The notes under the pieces are model-generated. The model did no database searches and had not been told where the DNA came from. It saw only the letters and a list, made by a program, of their open reading frames with translations. DNA of 64,000 bases, taken from Tropicibacter alexandrii. Lineage in GTDB: Bacteria; Pseudomonadota; Alphaproteobacteria; Rhodobacterales; Rhodobacteraceae. The DNA lies in assembly GCF_003667315.2 (NCBI RefSeq), contig NZ_RCTZ02000008.1:62001-126000 (forward strand). The letters are read 5' to 3'. The translations under genes and the position numbers were made by a program. Positions 46,327 to 54,751 of this stretch are shown piece after piece (positions within the stretch are counted from its first letter, which is position 1; each line of letters starts with the position of its first letter).

Positions 46327-47066
46327 CGCAGCACCTCTACAGGGTCGTTCAAATGCACCGGGCCACCGCGGGTCACGCGCGCCTTGACCGAAAAGTCGCG
46401 GTGCCCAAAGCGGTCGAGCGTGGCGAGAATGTCGGCATCGCGTTCACCGGTGGCAGGGTTGGCATGGGTGGCGAGGCAGCGCTCGGTCCGGCCAAGGATT
46501 TCGAGCACGGCCTGCCCGATGCGGATGCGCTTGCCGATCCAGTCGAATTCGGCCCAAGGCGCGGCGCCGTCGATCCATAGGTTGCCGCGCCAGCGGGCGA
46601 TGTCGAGCGCCACCCCGAGCGATGTCTCAATCGCCCGGTGGGAGGCCATGTTGCACAGCGTGATATCGCCCTTCGAACTGTCGAGGAATTGCCGCCCCCC
46701 GGCGCGCAGCAGCCGCGCGGGTTGGGGGCGGTTCTCGGGAACGAAGCCCCGTAGCCAGTCCAGCAGCGCCGCCGCCTCCGTATCGGGGGCAAAGGTCAGG
46801 TTCGGGCGTTCGGGATGTGACAGGGTCAGGCTGCGGTCGTCGATCATGCGCGCGGTGATCGCGGCCAGCTTGGGAGAGCCGGCCACGCGGGTGAAGTTCC
46901 GGCAGGACGCCCATTCGGACCCGTCGACATCTGTCGCATCATGCGCCACCGCCCAAAGCCGGTCGAACGGCAGGGGCAGACCCTCTGACAAAAGAACGGA
47001 CGCGAGGGGCTCGCGTCCGTGGCTCTTGATCGGGTATCGCCAGATCCGGGTGACCGTGGCGGTCAT
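46323..47066 (-). CDS. MOSC domain-containing protein
   Basis: A 247-residue protein beginning MTATVTRIWRYPIKSHGREPL, the N-terminal beta-barrel motif of MOSC proteins. The C-terminal MOSC domain has RTERCLATHANPATGERD, where the conserved cysteine presumably binds a sulfur or molybdenum-cofactor sulfur atom. Related YcbX/MOSC proteins take part in N-hydroxylated-base reduction. The ATG overlaps the yidC stop, so it is probably cotranscribed with yidC and engB. Confidence 0.9.
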   Translation of the reverse strand: MTATVTRIWRYPIKSHGREPLASVLLSEGLPLPFDRLWAVAHDATDVDGSEWASCRNFTRVAGSPKLAAITARMIDDRSLTLSHPERPNLTFAPDTEAAALLDWLRGFVPENRPQPARLLRAGGRQFLDSSKGDITLCNMASHRAIETSLGVALDIARWRGNLWIDGAAPWAEFDWIGKRIRIGQAVLEILGRTERCLATHANPATGERDADILATLDRFGHRDFSVKARVTRGGPVHLNDPVEVLR

Positions 47067-48871
47067 TTCTGATCGGCTTTCTTGCGCTTGAAGCCCTTCT
47101 TGATGTTGCCGAACACGTCCGGTTTGGCCCCGTGGCTGCGCATGATGATGTATTGCTGGGTGAAGGTGATGGTGTTGTTCGCGATCCAGTAAACCACGAG
47201 GCCCGAGGCAAAACCGCCCAGCATGAACATGAACACCCAAGGCATCCATGCAAAGATCATCTGCTGCGTCGGGTCGGCGGGCGCCGGGTTCAGTTTCTGT
47301 TGCAGCCACATCGAGATGCCCAGCAGGATCGGCAGGATGCCGATGAAGACCAGCGCGAGGATGCTGCCCGCTTCGGGCGCGGCCCATGGGAAGGCGCCGA
47401 ACAGGTTCCACAGCGAGGTCGGGTCCGGTGCGGACAGGTCATTGAACGGGCCGAAGAAGTCGGCATGGCGCAATTCGAGCGTGACGAAGATCACCTTGTA
47501 AAGACTGAAGAAGATCGGGATCTGCAGAAGGATCGGCAAACAGCCTGCGGCCGGATTGACCTTTTCCTTCTTGTAGAGCGCCATCATCTCCTTCTGGAGC
47601 ATCTCGCGGTTGTCACCGACGCGCTCCTTGATCTTTTCCATCTCGGGCTGCAATTCCTTCATCTTCGCCATCGAGACGTAGGATTTGTAGGCCAGCGGGA
47701 AGAGGATCGCCTTGATCAGCAAGGTCAGCACGATGATCGCGACGCCCATATTGCCGATGGCTGCGTTGAGCCAGTGCAGCACGGCGAAGATCGGCTTGGT
47801 CAGGAAGAAGAACCAGCCCCAGTCGATCGAGTCGAGGAACCCTTCGATGCCGGACTTCTCGTACTCACGGATGGTTTCCCATTCCTTGGCCCCGGCAAAC
47901 AGCTGGGTCGTCACGGCCTGTTGCGCCCCGGCCTCGACCTGCATCGTCGGCAGCACGGCCTCGGTCTGATAGATATCGCTGCGCTCGTTATACTTGGCGA
48001 CCTGTTTGAACGCGGTGCCGGGGGCAGGGATCAGCGACGTCATCCAGTAGTGGTCGGTGAAACCAATCCAGCCGTTTTCCGCTACTTGCGTGACCTCGGC
48101 GCGGGCGCCTTCGTTCTGGTTCACGTCGAAATCCGGCATGTCGGCGTAGTCGATTTCAGCCAGAGTGCCGTCAGCCATGGCCACGACACCCTCGTGCAGG
48201 ATGAAGAAGTTCTTACGGTTGGCGGGTTCGCCGTGCCGCGCGATGATGCCATAGGGCGCGAGCGAAACCGCAGAGTCACCCGGGTTCTCGACGCTTTGCG
48301 TGATGGTAAAGAGGTAATCCTGATCGACCGAGATCGCGCGGCGGAAGATCAGGCCCGACGGACTGTCCCAGCGCAGGATGACCGGGCTCTCCGTGGTGAG
48401 GGTCTCGCCGGTCTCGATGGTCCATTCGGTATTCGCGCCCGGAACATCCTCGAGGTCGAGTCCCGCGCCGGGTGCCCAGCCGTAAAGCGCGTAATAAGCG
48501 CCCTGCTGGCCCGCCGGTTCGAGGATCTGGACGATTGGCGAATCCGGTTCGACCTCTTCGGTGTAGTCCTTGAGACGCAGATCGTCGATCCGACCCCCGG
48601 TGAGGGAAATCGTACCCTCGAGGCGCGGCGTATCAAGCGGCACGCGCGGGGCTTCGGCCGCGTCGACCGCATCCGGCGCGGGCGTTGCGCCACCGGGCGC
48701 GGCGGACGGTACGCCCGCCACGTCGGCCGTGCCGGGTGCTGCGGTTTCGCCCGCCACGGGGGCATTGGGGTCTTCGGCCGGTGGCGTCGGGGGGAAGAAC
48801 ACCATCCAGACCAGGATCACGAGCGAACTGAGAACGGTCGCGATGATGAGGTTCTTGTTCTGGTCGTCCAT
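47063..48871 (-). CDS. yidC: membrane protein insertase YidC
   Basis: A 602-residue YidC/Oxa1 insertase. The N-terminal helix (MDDQNKNLIIATVLSSLVILVWM) anchors a large periplasmic domain (about 60-350). The C-terminal five-helix core starts near 355, with GWFFFLTKPIFAVLHWL and GCLPILLQIPIFFSLYKV. It inserts inner-membrane proteins with or without Sec. The tail GFKRKKADQK is basic. It is in the rpmH-rnpA-yidD neighbourhood, though ttcA and an EAL gene are interposed. Confidence 0.97.
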   Translation of the reverse strand: MDDQNKNLIIATVLSSLVILVWMVFFPPTPPAEDPNAPVAGETAAPGTADVAGVPSAAPGGATPAPDAVDAAEAPRVPLDTPRLEGTISLTGGRIDDLRLKDYTEEVEPDSPIVQILEPAGQQGAYYALYGWAPGAGLDLEDVPGANTEWTIETGETLTTESPVILRWDSPSGLIFRRAISVDQDYLFTITQSVENPGDSAVSLAPYGIIARHGEPANRKNFFILHEGVVAMADGTLAEIDYADMPDFDVNQNEGARAEVTQVAENGWIGFTDHYWMTSLIPAPGTAFKQVAKYNERSDIYQTEAVLPTMQVEAGAQQAVTTQLFAGAKEWETIREYEKSGIEGFLDSIDWGWFFFLTKPIFAVLHWLNAAIGNMGVAIIVLTLLIKAILFPLAYKSYVSMAKMKELQPEMEKIKERVGDNREMLQKEMMALYKKEKVNPAAGCLPILLQIPIFFSLYKVIFVTLELRHADFFGPFNDLSAPDPTSLWNLFGAFPWAAPEAGSILALVFIGILPILLGISMWLQQKLNPAPADPTQQMIFAWMPWVFMFMLGGFASGLVVYWIANNTITFTQQYIIMRSHGAKPDVFGNIKKGFKRKKADQK

Positions 48872-49048
48872 TGCGACAGCCGCCTTTCCCTTGAAAAGTC
48901 ACCGCTGGGTTCAAACCTCACGCGCCTCAAAGGTCAAGCGGAATCCCGGATTATTGCCGGTTCTGCGGCACATCGCTGCGGGTTTCCCGGGCTGCGCGGG
49001 TCCTCGATACCTCGCAGCGCCGGCTTTCCGGAAGGCACGCCCGGTGCT

Positions 49049-50590
49049 TTAGCCAGAGCTGCGGCCAAGGCGATGTGCGCCTGCGATGCGTTCCGCATGT
49101 TCGGTCGCCCAGTCGACCATCTGGTCGGGCGGCATGGGGCGCGCGATGCCGAAGCCTTGAACGTGATCGCAGCCAAGTTGCGCAAGGAGCGCATGTTCCC
49201 CAACACTTTCCACGCCCTCAGCAAGGGTTTCCAGGCCGAGGCGATCGGCCATGCCGAGGATGGCCGCCAGCATGCGGTGCTGGTCCTCGTCCCGATCGAC
49301 CCGCGTGACGAAGCTGCGATCGATCTTCAGCCGGTGCACCTTGAAACGCCGCAGCGAGGTGATCGAGGCATGTCCGGTGCCGAAGTCGTCGAGGTCGATA
49401 TGGCAGCCCATTTCGCCCAAGGTCACGATATTGCGAGCAACCACACCTTCGGGCGCGCCGGCAATCACCGTTTCGAGCACTTCGATGCCCAAGCGCTGGG
49501 GCGTCAGTCCGAAACGGTCCAACTCCCATTGGATTCGCTCCACCAAACGGGGGTCGCGCAATTCGCTGTCCGAGAAGTTCACGCTGACCCGCGGAATCGA
49601 CAGCCCGGCCTGGTCCCAGCTGCGCAACGCGGTCAAAGCATGTTGCAGGATGACCTCGCTGAGGCGCTGCATCTTGCCGGTTTCCTCGAGCACGCGCAGG
49701 AACTGCGCAGGCGGGACGATCCCGCGCTCGGGGTGAATCCAGCGCGCGAGCGCCTCGACACCGCTGATCGCGCCGGTCGACGTGCAGACCTGCGGCTGAA
49801 ACCAAGGCTGGATCTGGCCATTGGCCAGCGCCCGGTCAATCTCGGATTTCAGCGATGTCTGGTCGCGATGCGCCGCGCGCATGTTCTCGGACCAGGCGCG
49901 GATCGCCGAAGGACCGTTGGTGATGGCCTCGGCCAGGGCAACCTGTGCGGCTTCGAGCATCTGTTTGCCGGTGGCATCGTCGAGCAGGCGGCTGCTGCCG
50001 CAAAAGCCGACTGAGGCTGACAGGTAGCGGGTCGCATGTTCGATCAAGGCAGGCTCCTCGACCGAGGACTGAAGCCGGGTCGCCAATTGCAGCAGCGCCT
50101 CAAGGTCGAGGCGCAGCGACGGCGCCAAGAGAATCATGAAGCGGTTGTCGCTGAGCCGGACCGCATGATCGCCACGGCGCAAGGTGTTGCGCAGCCGGCT
50201 GAGCGACAGGTCGCGCATCGAATCGGCGGTTGCCGCCCCCGCGCGTTCCGCGACATCGCTGAATCCATCGAGTTCCAGCAGGATGCACCCGGTTGCAAGA
50301 TTGGCGCCCCGAGCCCGTTGCAGGGCCTTTTCGGCAAGTTCCGCCGCACCGGCCATATTGACGAAGTCACTGTCCGGGTCGATCGGACTGCCCGCCGTCG
50401 GTTCGGCCGAATGGCCGGTGAACACGAAAAGCAGCGGCATTCCCAAGGCTGCGACGACCAAAAAAGGTTCGCCCCCCAACCAGAAAGCCGCCAAAACGGC
50501 CGCGGGCAGGAATGCCAATGCCTGCGGCCCGTGAAACAGCTTGCGTGTCCAGTTTTGCACCCTAGCAATGCGTGCGGTCATGCCCGCCAT
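49049..50590 (-). CDS. cyclic-di-GMP phosphodiesterase-like protein with degenerate GGDEF and EAL domains
   Basis: A 513-residue protein. The N-terminus has two hydrophobic segments (ALAFLPAAVLAAFWLGG and LVVAALGMPLLFVF). A GGDEF-fold domain follows, but the signature is lost (HAVRLSDNRFMIL in place of GG[D/E]EF), so no cyclase activity is expected. The C-terminal EAL domain keeps EALARWIHP, DDFGTGHASI and KIDRSFV, consistent with activity. The ATG at 50590 follows GAAAGGG; 15 upstream in-frame codons are possible. It lies between ttcA and yidC and is unrelated to them in function. Confidence 0.88.
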   Translation of the reverse strand: MAGMTARIARVQNWTRKLFHGPQALAFLPAAVLAAFWLGGEPFLVVAALGMPLLFVFTGHSAEPTAGSPIDPDSDFVNMAGAAELAEKALQRARGANLATGCILLELDGFSDVAERAGAATADSMRDLSLSRLRNTLRRGDHAVRLSDNRFMILLAPSLRLDLEALLQLATRLQSSVEEPALIEHATRYLSASVGFCGSSRLLDDATGKQMLEAAQVALAEAITNGPSAIRAWSENMRAAHRDQTSLKSEIDRALANGQIQPWFQPQVCTSTGAISGVEALARWIHPERGIVPPAQFLRVLEETGKMQRLSEVILQHALTALRSWDQAGLSIPRVSVNFSDSELRDPRLVERIQWELDRFGLTPQRLGIEVLETVIAGAPEGVVARNIVTLGEMGCHIDLDDFGTGHASITSLRRFKVHRLKIDRSFVTRVDRDEDQHRMLAAILGMADRLGLETLAEGVESVGEHALLAQLGCDHVQGFGIARPMPPDQMVDWATEHAERIAGAHRLGRSSG

Positions 50591-50650
50591 GAGCAGCGCC
50601 CTTTCCCCAAGTCTTCGGGGACAAATTAAGGGCAATCCGTAACTCGGATA

Positions 50651-51520
50651 TTAATGCAGGTCCGGGATATCGCTCGAATTCGTCCAGTTTACGCTACGCA
50701 ACAGCCCCGCAAAGTCGAAGAGCTTGGGGTCGAGCATGTGCGACGGGCGGATATTCATCAGCGCCCGGAACATGACATTGCGCCGTCCGGGGCTGTTTTT
50801 CTCCCATCCATCAAGGATTTGCTTGACCTGTTGACGCTGCAACCCGTCTTGAGAGCCGCACAGGTCGCATGGAATCACCGGGTAATCCATCGCACGGGCG
50901 AATCGCTCGCAATCGGCCTCGGCCACATGGGCGAGGGGGCGGTAGACGAACAGGTCGCCTTCCTCGTTGACCAGCTTGGGTGGCATCGTGGCCAGACGCC
51001 CCCCGTGGAACAGGTTCATGAAGAAGGTCTCGAGGATGTCATCGCGGTGATGGCCCAGCACGACGGCGCTGCAGCCTTCCTCGCGGGCGACGCGGTACAG
51101 GTGGCCACGGCGCAGACGTGAGCAGAGCGCGCAATAGGTGCGCCCAGCGGGGACCTTGTCGGTGACGATGGAGTAGGTGTCCTGATATTCGATCCGATGG
51201 GGAACGCCCATTTTCTCAAGAAATTCAGGCAGAACCGTCGCCGGAAAGCCCGGCTGACCCTGATCGAGATTGCAGGCCAGAAGCTCGACCGGCAGCAGGC
51301 CGCGCCATTTCAGTTCATGCAGGACCGCCAGCAGCGTATAGCTATCCTTGCCGCCGGACAGGCAGACCAACCAGCGCGCGCCGGGTTCGATCATGCCGTA
51401 TTGCTCGACCGCCTCGCGCACGTCCTGCACCAGCCGCTTGCGCAGCTTCTTGAACTCGGTGGTCTTCGGGGCGCCGTGGAAAAGCGGGTGGATGTCGTCG
51501 CCGTCGTCCAGCATGTGCAA
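50651..51520 (-). CDS. ttcA: tRNA 2-thiocytidine(32) synthetase TtcA
   Basis: A 289-residue PP-loop enzyme that thiolates C32 of tRNA using ATP and a [4Fe-4S] cluster. The PP-loop SGGKDS is at 55-60. Cysteine pairs are C130/C133 (CALC) and C218/C221 (CDLC), as expected for TtcA. It lies 3 bases after yidD on the same strand. Confidence 0.94.
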   Translation of the reverse strand: MHMLDDGDDIHPLFHGAPKTTEFKKLRKRLVQDVREAVEQYGMIEPGARWLVCLSGGKDSYTLLAVLHELKWRGLLPVELLACNLDQGQPGFPATVLPEFLEKMGVPHRIEYQDTYSIVTDKVPAGRTYCALCSRLRRGHLYRVAREEGCSAVVLGHHRDDILETFFMNLFHGGRLATMPPKLVNEEGDLFVYRPLAHVAEADCERFARAMDYPVIPCDLCGSQDGLQRQQVKQILDGWEKNSPGRRNVMFRALMNIRPSHMLDPKLFDFAGLLRSVNWTNSSDIPDLH

Positions 51521-51523
51521 ACC

Positions 51524-51745
51524 TCAATCCGGTACGTTGTCGATGCCGGAGCCACCCAGCGGATTGCAGCGCCCGATGCGCCGAAGCGCCAGCCAGCTGC
51601 CCTTGATCGCGCCATGCTTTTCCAGCGCCTCGAGCGCATAGGCCGAGCAGGTCGGGTGGAAGCGGCAGCCATGCCCGACCCAAGGCGACAGCACCAGCCT
51701 GTAGGCGCGCACGGGCAGGGCGGCGATATGGGCAAGCGGGGTCAT
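51524..51745 (-). CDS. yidD: membrane protein insertion efficiency factor YidD
   Basis: A 73-residue YidD ([22 protein letters not shown]) with the signature [23 protein letters not shown] and RCNPLGGSG. It is a peripheral membrane protein that aids YidC. It overlaps rnpA by 4 bases. Confidence 0.95.
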   Translation of the reverse strand: MTPLAHIAALPVRAYRLVLSPWVGHGCRFHPTCSAYALEALEKHGAIKGSWLALRRIGRCNPLGGSGIDNVPD

Positions 51746-52095
51746 GCGTGGGCCTTGCGCAAGGCGCGGCGCAGGTCGTCCTGCAACGCCTCGAAATTGC
51801 GCGTGTCAGTTTGCTCACGCCGGCCAATCAGCACGTAATCCCAGCCATCCCGCCCGAGTTCGGGCAAGATCAGGCGCGCGATCTCGCGCAGGCGGCGCTT
51901 GGCCCGGTTGCGGGCCACGGCATTGCCGACCTTCTTGGAACAGGTGAACCCGACGCGCACCCCGTCGGCCTCGCCCTCGGGGCGTTTGCGCGCCTGCAAC
52001 AGGAAGGACCCGGCAGGCACACGCTTTGCCTGTGCGGCCTTGAGGAACTCGGCGCGCTTTTTCAGGACGGGCAACTGGGCGTGGCTTTGGGGCAT
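51742..52095 (-). CDS. rnpA: ribonuclease P protein component
   Basis: A 117-residue RNase P protein starting [22 protein letters not shown]. The RNR motif is [21 protein letters not shown]. It cooperates with RNase P RNA in tRNA 5' maturation. The internal ATG at 52095 is preferred to one seven codons upstream, which lies in the preceding hairpin. Confidence 0.95.
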   Translation of the reverse strand: MPQSHAQLPVLKKRAEFLKAAQAKRVPAGSFLLQARKRPEGEADGVRVGFTCSKKVGNAVARNRAKRRLREIARLILPELGRDGWDYVLIGRREQTDTRNFEALQDDLRRALRKAHA

Positions 52096-52113
52096 GAGAA
52101 CCTGCGCAACATG

Positions 52114-52152
52114 CAAAAGGGTCGCCGCGGATTGCCCCGGGCGACCTTTTTG
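52114..52152 (-). terminator. hairpin between rpmH and rnpA
   Basis: CAAAAAGGTCGCC and GGCGACCCTTTTG on the minus strand form a 12-13 base stem with T-rich flanks, symmetrical enough to act in either direction. It probably attenuates transcription between the strongly expressed rpmH and the less-needed rnpA. Confidence 0.7.
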
Positions 52153-52191
52153 CAGGCAATCACAGCCTCGTCCGGGGACGAGGGCTGGGAC

Positions 52192-52326
52192 TTATGCGCT
52201 CAGGCTCTTGCGGCCGCGGGCGCGGCGTGCGTTCAGAACCTTGCGGCCAGCTTTGGTGGCCATGCGGGCGCGGAACCCGTGGCGACGCTTGCGAACCAGG
52301 TTCGACGGCTGAAAAGTGCGTTTCAT
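52192..52326 (-). CDS. rpmH: 50S ribosomal protein L34
   Basis: A 44-residue L34, too short for common length cutoffs: [20 protein letters not shown] continuing to [18 protein letters not shown] and a TAA stop. It has the full family sequence. It is the first gene of the rpmH-rnpA-yidD run. No dnaA or obvious origin is next to it, unlike the classical arrangement. Confidence 0.97.
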   Translation of the reverse strand: MKRTFQPSNLVRKRRHGFRARMATKAGRKVLNARRARGRKSLSA

Positions 52327-52603
52327 CGCGGCTACTCCGTGTCATGGACCCGCGGCGAAGGTGACTCGCACGGGCTAGGCATTCGAAGCCCTGCCTATAG
52401 GCGGGCATTTGCGCCCTGTCAAACGGGGAATCGGGCCTTGTTGCAACATTCATGACGGTTTTCGCAGGGGAAATGTTTCAACACGGGGCGGGAAGGCGGG
52501 ATTCCTCACGATCCGGCCGCCCGGCGGTCAAGGGGCCGTGATAGACCTGTCGCGCGGGCCGGGGAAGGGGCATGTTTGGACCTGACCGCAAAAGGAACCC
52601 GAC

Positions 52604-53326
52604 GTGACCGAGATGACCCAGAGCAAACCCCGGCGACACTGGCCGCTGATCGTGATCGGCGCCGTCGCCGTCATCGGCTTTTTCACCCTGCGGGACACGC
52701 TGACCTTCGACACGCTGCGCGACAACCGCGAGGCGCTGCTGTCCTTGCGCAACGATCATTTCGCGCTGATGGCGGGGGCCTTCGTCGCGATCTACGTGGC
52801 CATCGTGGCATTTTCGCTGCCCGGCGCGGCGGTTGCCTCGGTCACCGGGGGCTTTCTGTTCGGGCTCTGGATGGGCACCGCGTTCAACGTGGTGGCGGCG
52901 ACGATCGGCGCGACGGGGATCTTTCTCGCGGCGCGGGCGGGTCTTGGCCGCAGCCTTGCCGCGAAGATGGAGACATCGGACGGCACGCTCAAGCGGGTCA
53001 AGGAGGGCTTGCACGACAACGAGATCAGCGTGCTGCTGATCCTGCGGCTGGTGCCGCTGGTGCCGTTCTTCGTGGCCAATCTGGTGCCTGCGCTGGTGGG
53101 TGTCGGATTGCGCAATTTCGTCTGGACGACGGCGGTCGGGATCATTCCGGGCGCGCTGGTGTTTACCTCCATTGGGGTGGGGCTGGGTGAGGTCTTTGAC
53201 CGTGGGGAAAGCCCGGACCTGTCGCTGTTTTGGGCGCCGGAGGTGATCGGGCCGATCCTTGGCCTCGCGGCCCTCGCGGCGCTGCCCATCGTAATCAAGG
53301 CCGTGCGCGGCAAGGGAGCCCTGTGA
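52604..53326 (+). CDS. TVP38/TMEM64 (DedA-related) family membrane protein
   Basis: A 240-residue protein with six hydrophobic segments. The SNARE-associated/VTT-domain pattern is seen in LPGAAVASVTGGFLFGLWMGTAFNVVAATIGATGIFLAARAG and RLVPLVPFFVANLVPAL. Relatives may scramble or transport lipids; the bacterial role is uncertain. The start is a GTG at 52604 with AAGGA 8 bases upstream. Its TGA overlaps the ATG of the flavoprotein gene by one base, so the two are coupled. Confidence 0.88.
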   Translation: MTEMTQSKPRRHWPLIVIGAVAVIGFFTLRDTLTFDTLRDNREALLSLRNDHFALMAGAFVAIYVAIVAFSLPGAAVASVTGGFLFGLWMGTAFNVVAATIGATGIFLAARAGLGRSLAAKMETSDGTLKRVKEGLHDNEISVLLILRLVPLVPFFVANLVPALVGVGLRNFVWTTAVGIIPGALVFTSIGVGLGEVFDRGESPDLSLFWAPEVIGPILGLAALAALPIVIKAVRGKGAL

Positions 53327-54744
53327 TGAAGGTGATAGAGACGGATATTCTTGTGATCGGCGCTGGCTCCGGCGGGCTGTCGGTCGCGGCGGGCGCGGTG
53401 CAGATGGGGGCAAAGGTCGTCCTGCTGGAGGCCGGCGAGATGGGCGGCGACTGTCTGAATTACGGCTGCGTCCCGTCCAAGGCGCTGATCGCCAGCGCCT
53501 CGATCGCGCACCAGATGCGCAACGCGCAGGTTTACGGCATCGCCAATGTCGAGCCTCAGGTCGACTATGCCGCCGGGCAATCCCATGTGGCGGATGTGAT
53601 CGCCCAGATTGCCCCGGTGGACAGTCAGGAACGGTTCGAAGAACTTGGCGTCACGGTGATCCGGGAATTTGGCCGGTTCGTCTCGGACCGCGAGGTCGAG
53701 GCGGGCGACACGCGGATCAAGGCGCGTCGGATCGTCATTGCCACCGGCTCCAGCCCGCTGGTGCCGCCGATCCCGGGGCTGGACAAGGTGCCCTATCTGA
53801 CCAACGAAACCCTGTGGGAGCAGACCACGCGCCCGGATCACCTGCTGATCATCGGCGGCGGTCCCATCGGCCTTGAAATGGCGCAGGCGCATCGGCGGCT
53901 GGGCAGCCGCGTCACCGTGATCGAGGGCTCGAAAGCGCTGGGCAAGGACGACCCCGAACTGTCCTCCATCGTTCTCGACAACCTGCGCGCCGAGGGGATC
54001 GAGATCGTCGAACAGGCGCAAGCCGCAAAGATCCACGGCACCGAAGGCGCTCTGACCGTCGAGACGGAGGACGGGCGCAGCTTCACCGGATCGCATCTGC
54101 TGGTCGCCGTGGGGCGGCGGGCGAACACCGAGGGCATGAACCTCGACAAGGCCGGGATCGAAACGAGCCGCGCCGGGATCAAGGTCGACGCCCATCTCAA
54201 GACCACCAATGCCCGCGTCTATGCCATCGGCGACGTGGCAGGCGGGCTGCAATTCACCCATATGGCGGGCTATCAGGCGGGGATCGTCATCCGGTCGGCG
54301 GTGTTTGGCCTGCCTGCCAAGGCCTCGACCGCACATATCCCGTGGGCTACCTATACCAAGCCCGAACTGGCGCAATGCGGCCTGACAGAGGCGCAGGCAC
54401 GCGAGGAACACGGCGACCGGATGGAGGTTGCGCGCTTTGAATACCACCACAACGACCGCGCCATCGCCGAGCGCAAGACCAAGGGTCTGATCAAGGTCAT
54501 GGTGGTCAAGGGGCGGCCCGTCGGCGCGTCCATCGTCGGCCATCAAGCGGGCGAATTGATCGGGCTGTGGTCGCTGGCCATCAACAGCAAGCTGAAAATG
54601 TCCGCCATTTCGGGCATGGTCGCCCCTTATCCGACGATTGCAGAACTTAACAAACGTGCCGCAGGGGCCTATTTCTCTCCCAGATTGTTTGAAAATGACA
54701 AGGTAAAGGCGGTCGTCCGGCTGATTCAGCGCTGGCTGCCCTGA
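53326..54744 (+). CDS. FAD-dependent pyridine nucleotide-disulfide oxidoreductase (lipoamide dehydrogenase/mercuric reductase-like)
   Basis: A 472-residue flavoprotein. The FAD GxGxxG is IGAGSGG at 11-17, the redox-active disulfide is GGDCLNYGCVPSK with C43 and C48, and NAD(P) binding is IGGGPIGLEMA near 183. The second FAD motif is VYAIGDVAGG. There is no mercury-binding HMA domain or C-terminal Cys pair, and the protein lies away from any 2-oxoacid dehydrogenase. Pairing with a TVP38 membrane protein recurs in bacteria as a fused or coupled unit. The substrate is unknown. Confidence 0.9.
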   Translation: MKVIETDILVIGAGSGGLSVAAGAVQMGAKVVLLEAGEMGGDCLNYGCVPSKALIASASIAHQMRNAQVYGIANVEPQVDYAAGQSHVADVIAQIAPVDSQERFEELGVTVIREFGRFVSDREVEAGDTRIKARRIVIATGSSPLVPPIPGLDKVPYLTNETLWEQTTRPDHLLIIGGGPIGLEMAQAHRRLGSRVTVIEGSKALGKDDPELSSIVLDNLRAEGIEIVEQAQAAKIHGTEGALTVETEDGRSFTGSHLLVAVGRRANTEGMNLDKAGIETSRAGIKVDAHLKTTNARVYAIGDVAGGLQFTHMAGYQAGIVIRSAVFGLPAKASTAHIPWATYTKPELAQCGLTEAQAREEHGDRMEVARFEYHHNDRAIAERKTKGLIKVMVVKGRPVGASIVGHQAGELIGLWSLAINSKLKMSAISGMVAPYPTIAELNKRAAGAYFSPRLFENDKVKAVVRLIQRWLP

Positions 54745-54751
54745 GGTGCGA

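Noticed and set aside
47132-50014. A 960-codon plus-strand open frame across yidC and the EAL gene
   Set aside because: It is antisense to two clearly recognisable genes and has shadow-type composition (rich in R, H, D and Q).
52192-52600. Replication origin near rpmH
   Set aside because: No dnaA gene, clustered DnaA boxes or AT-rich unwinding region were seen. rpmH in alphaproteobacteria is often away from the origin.
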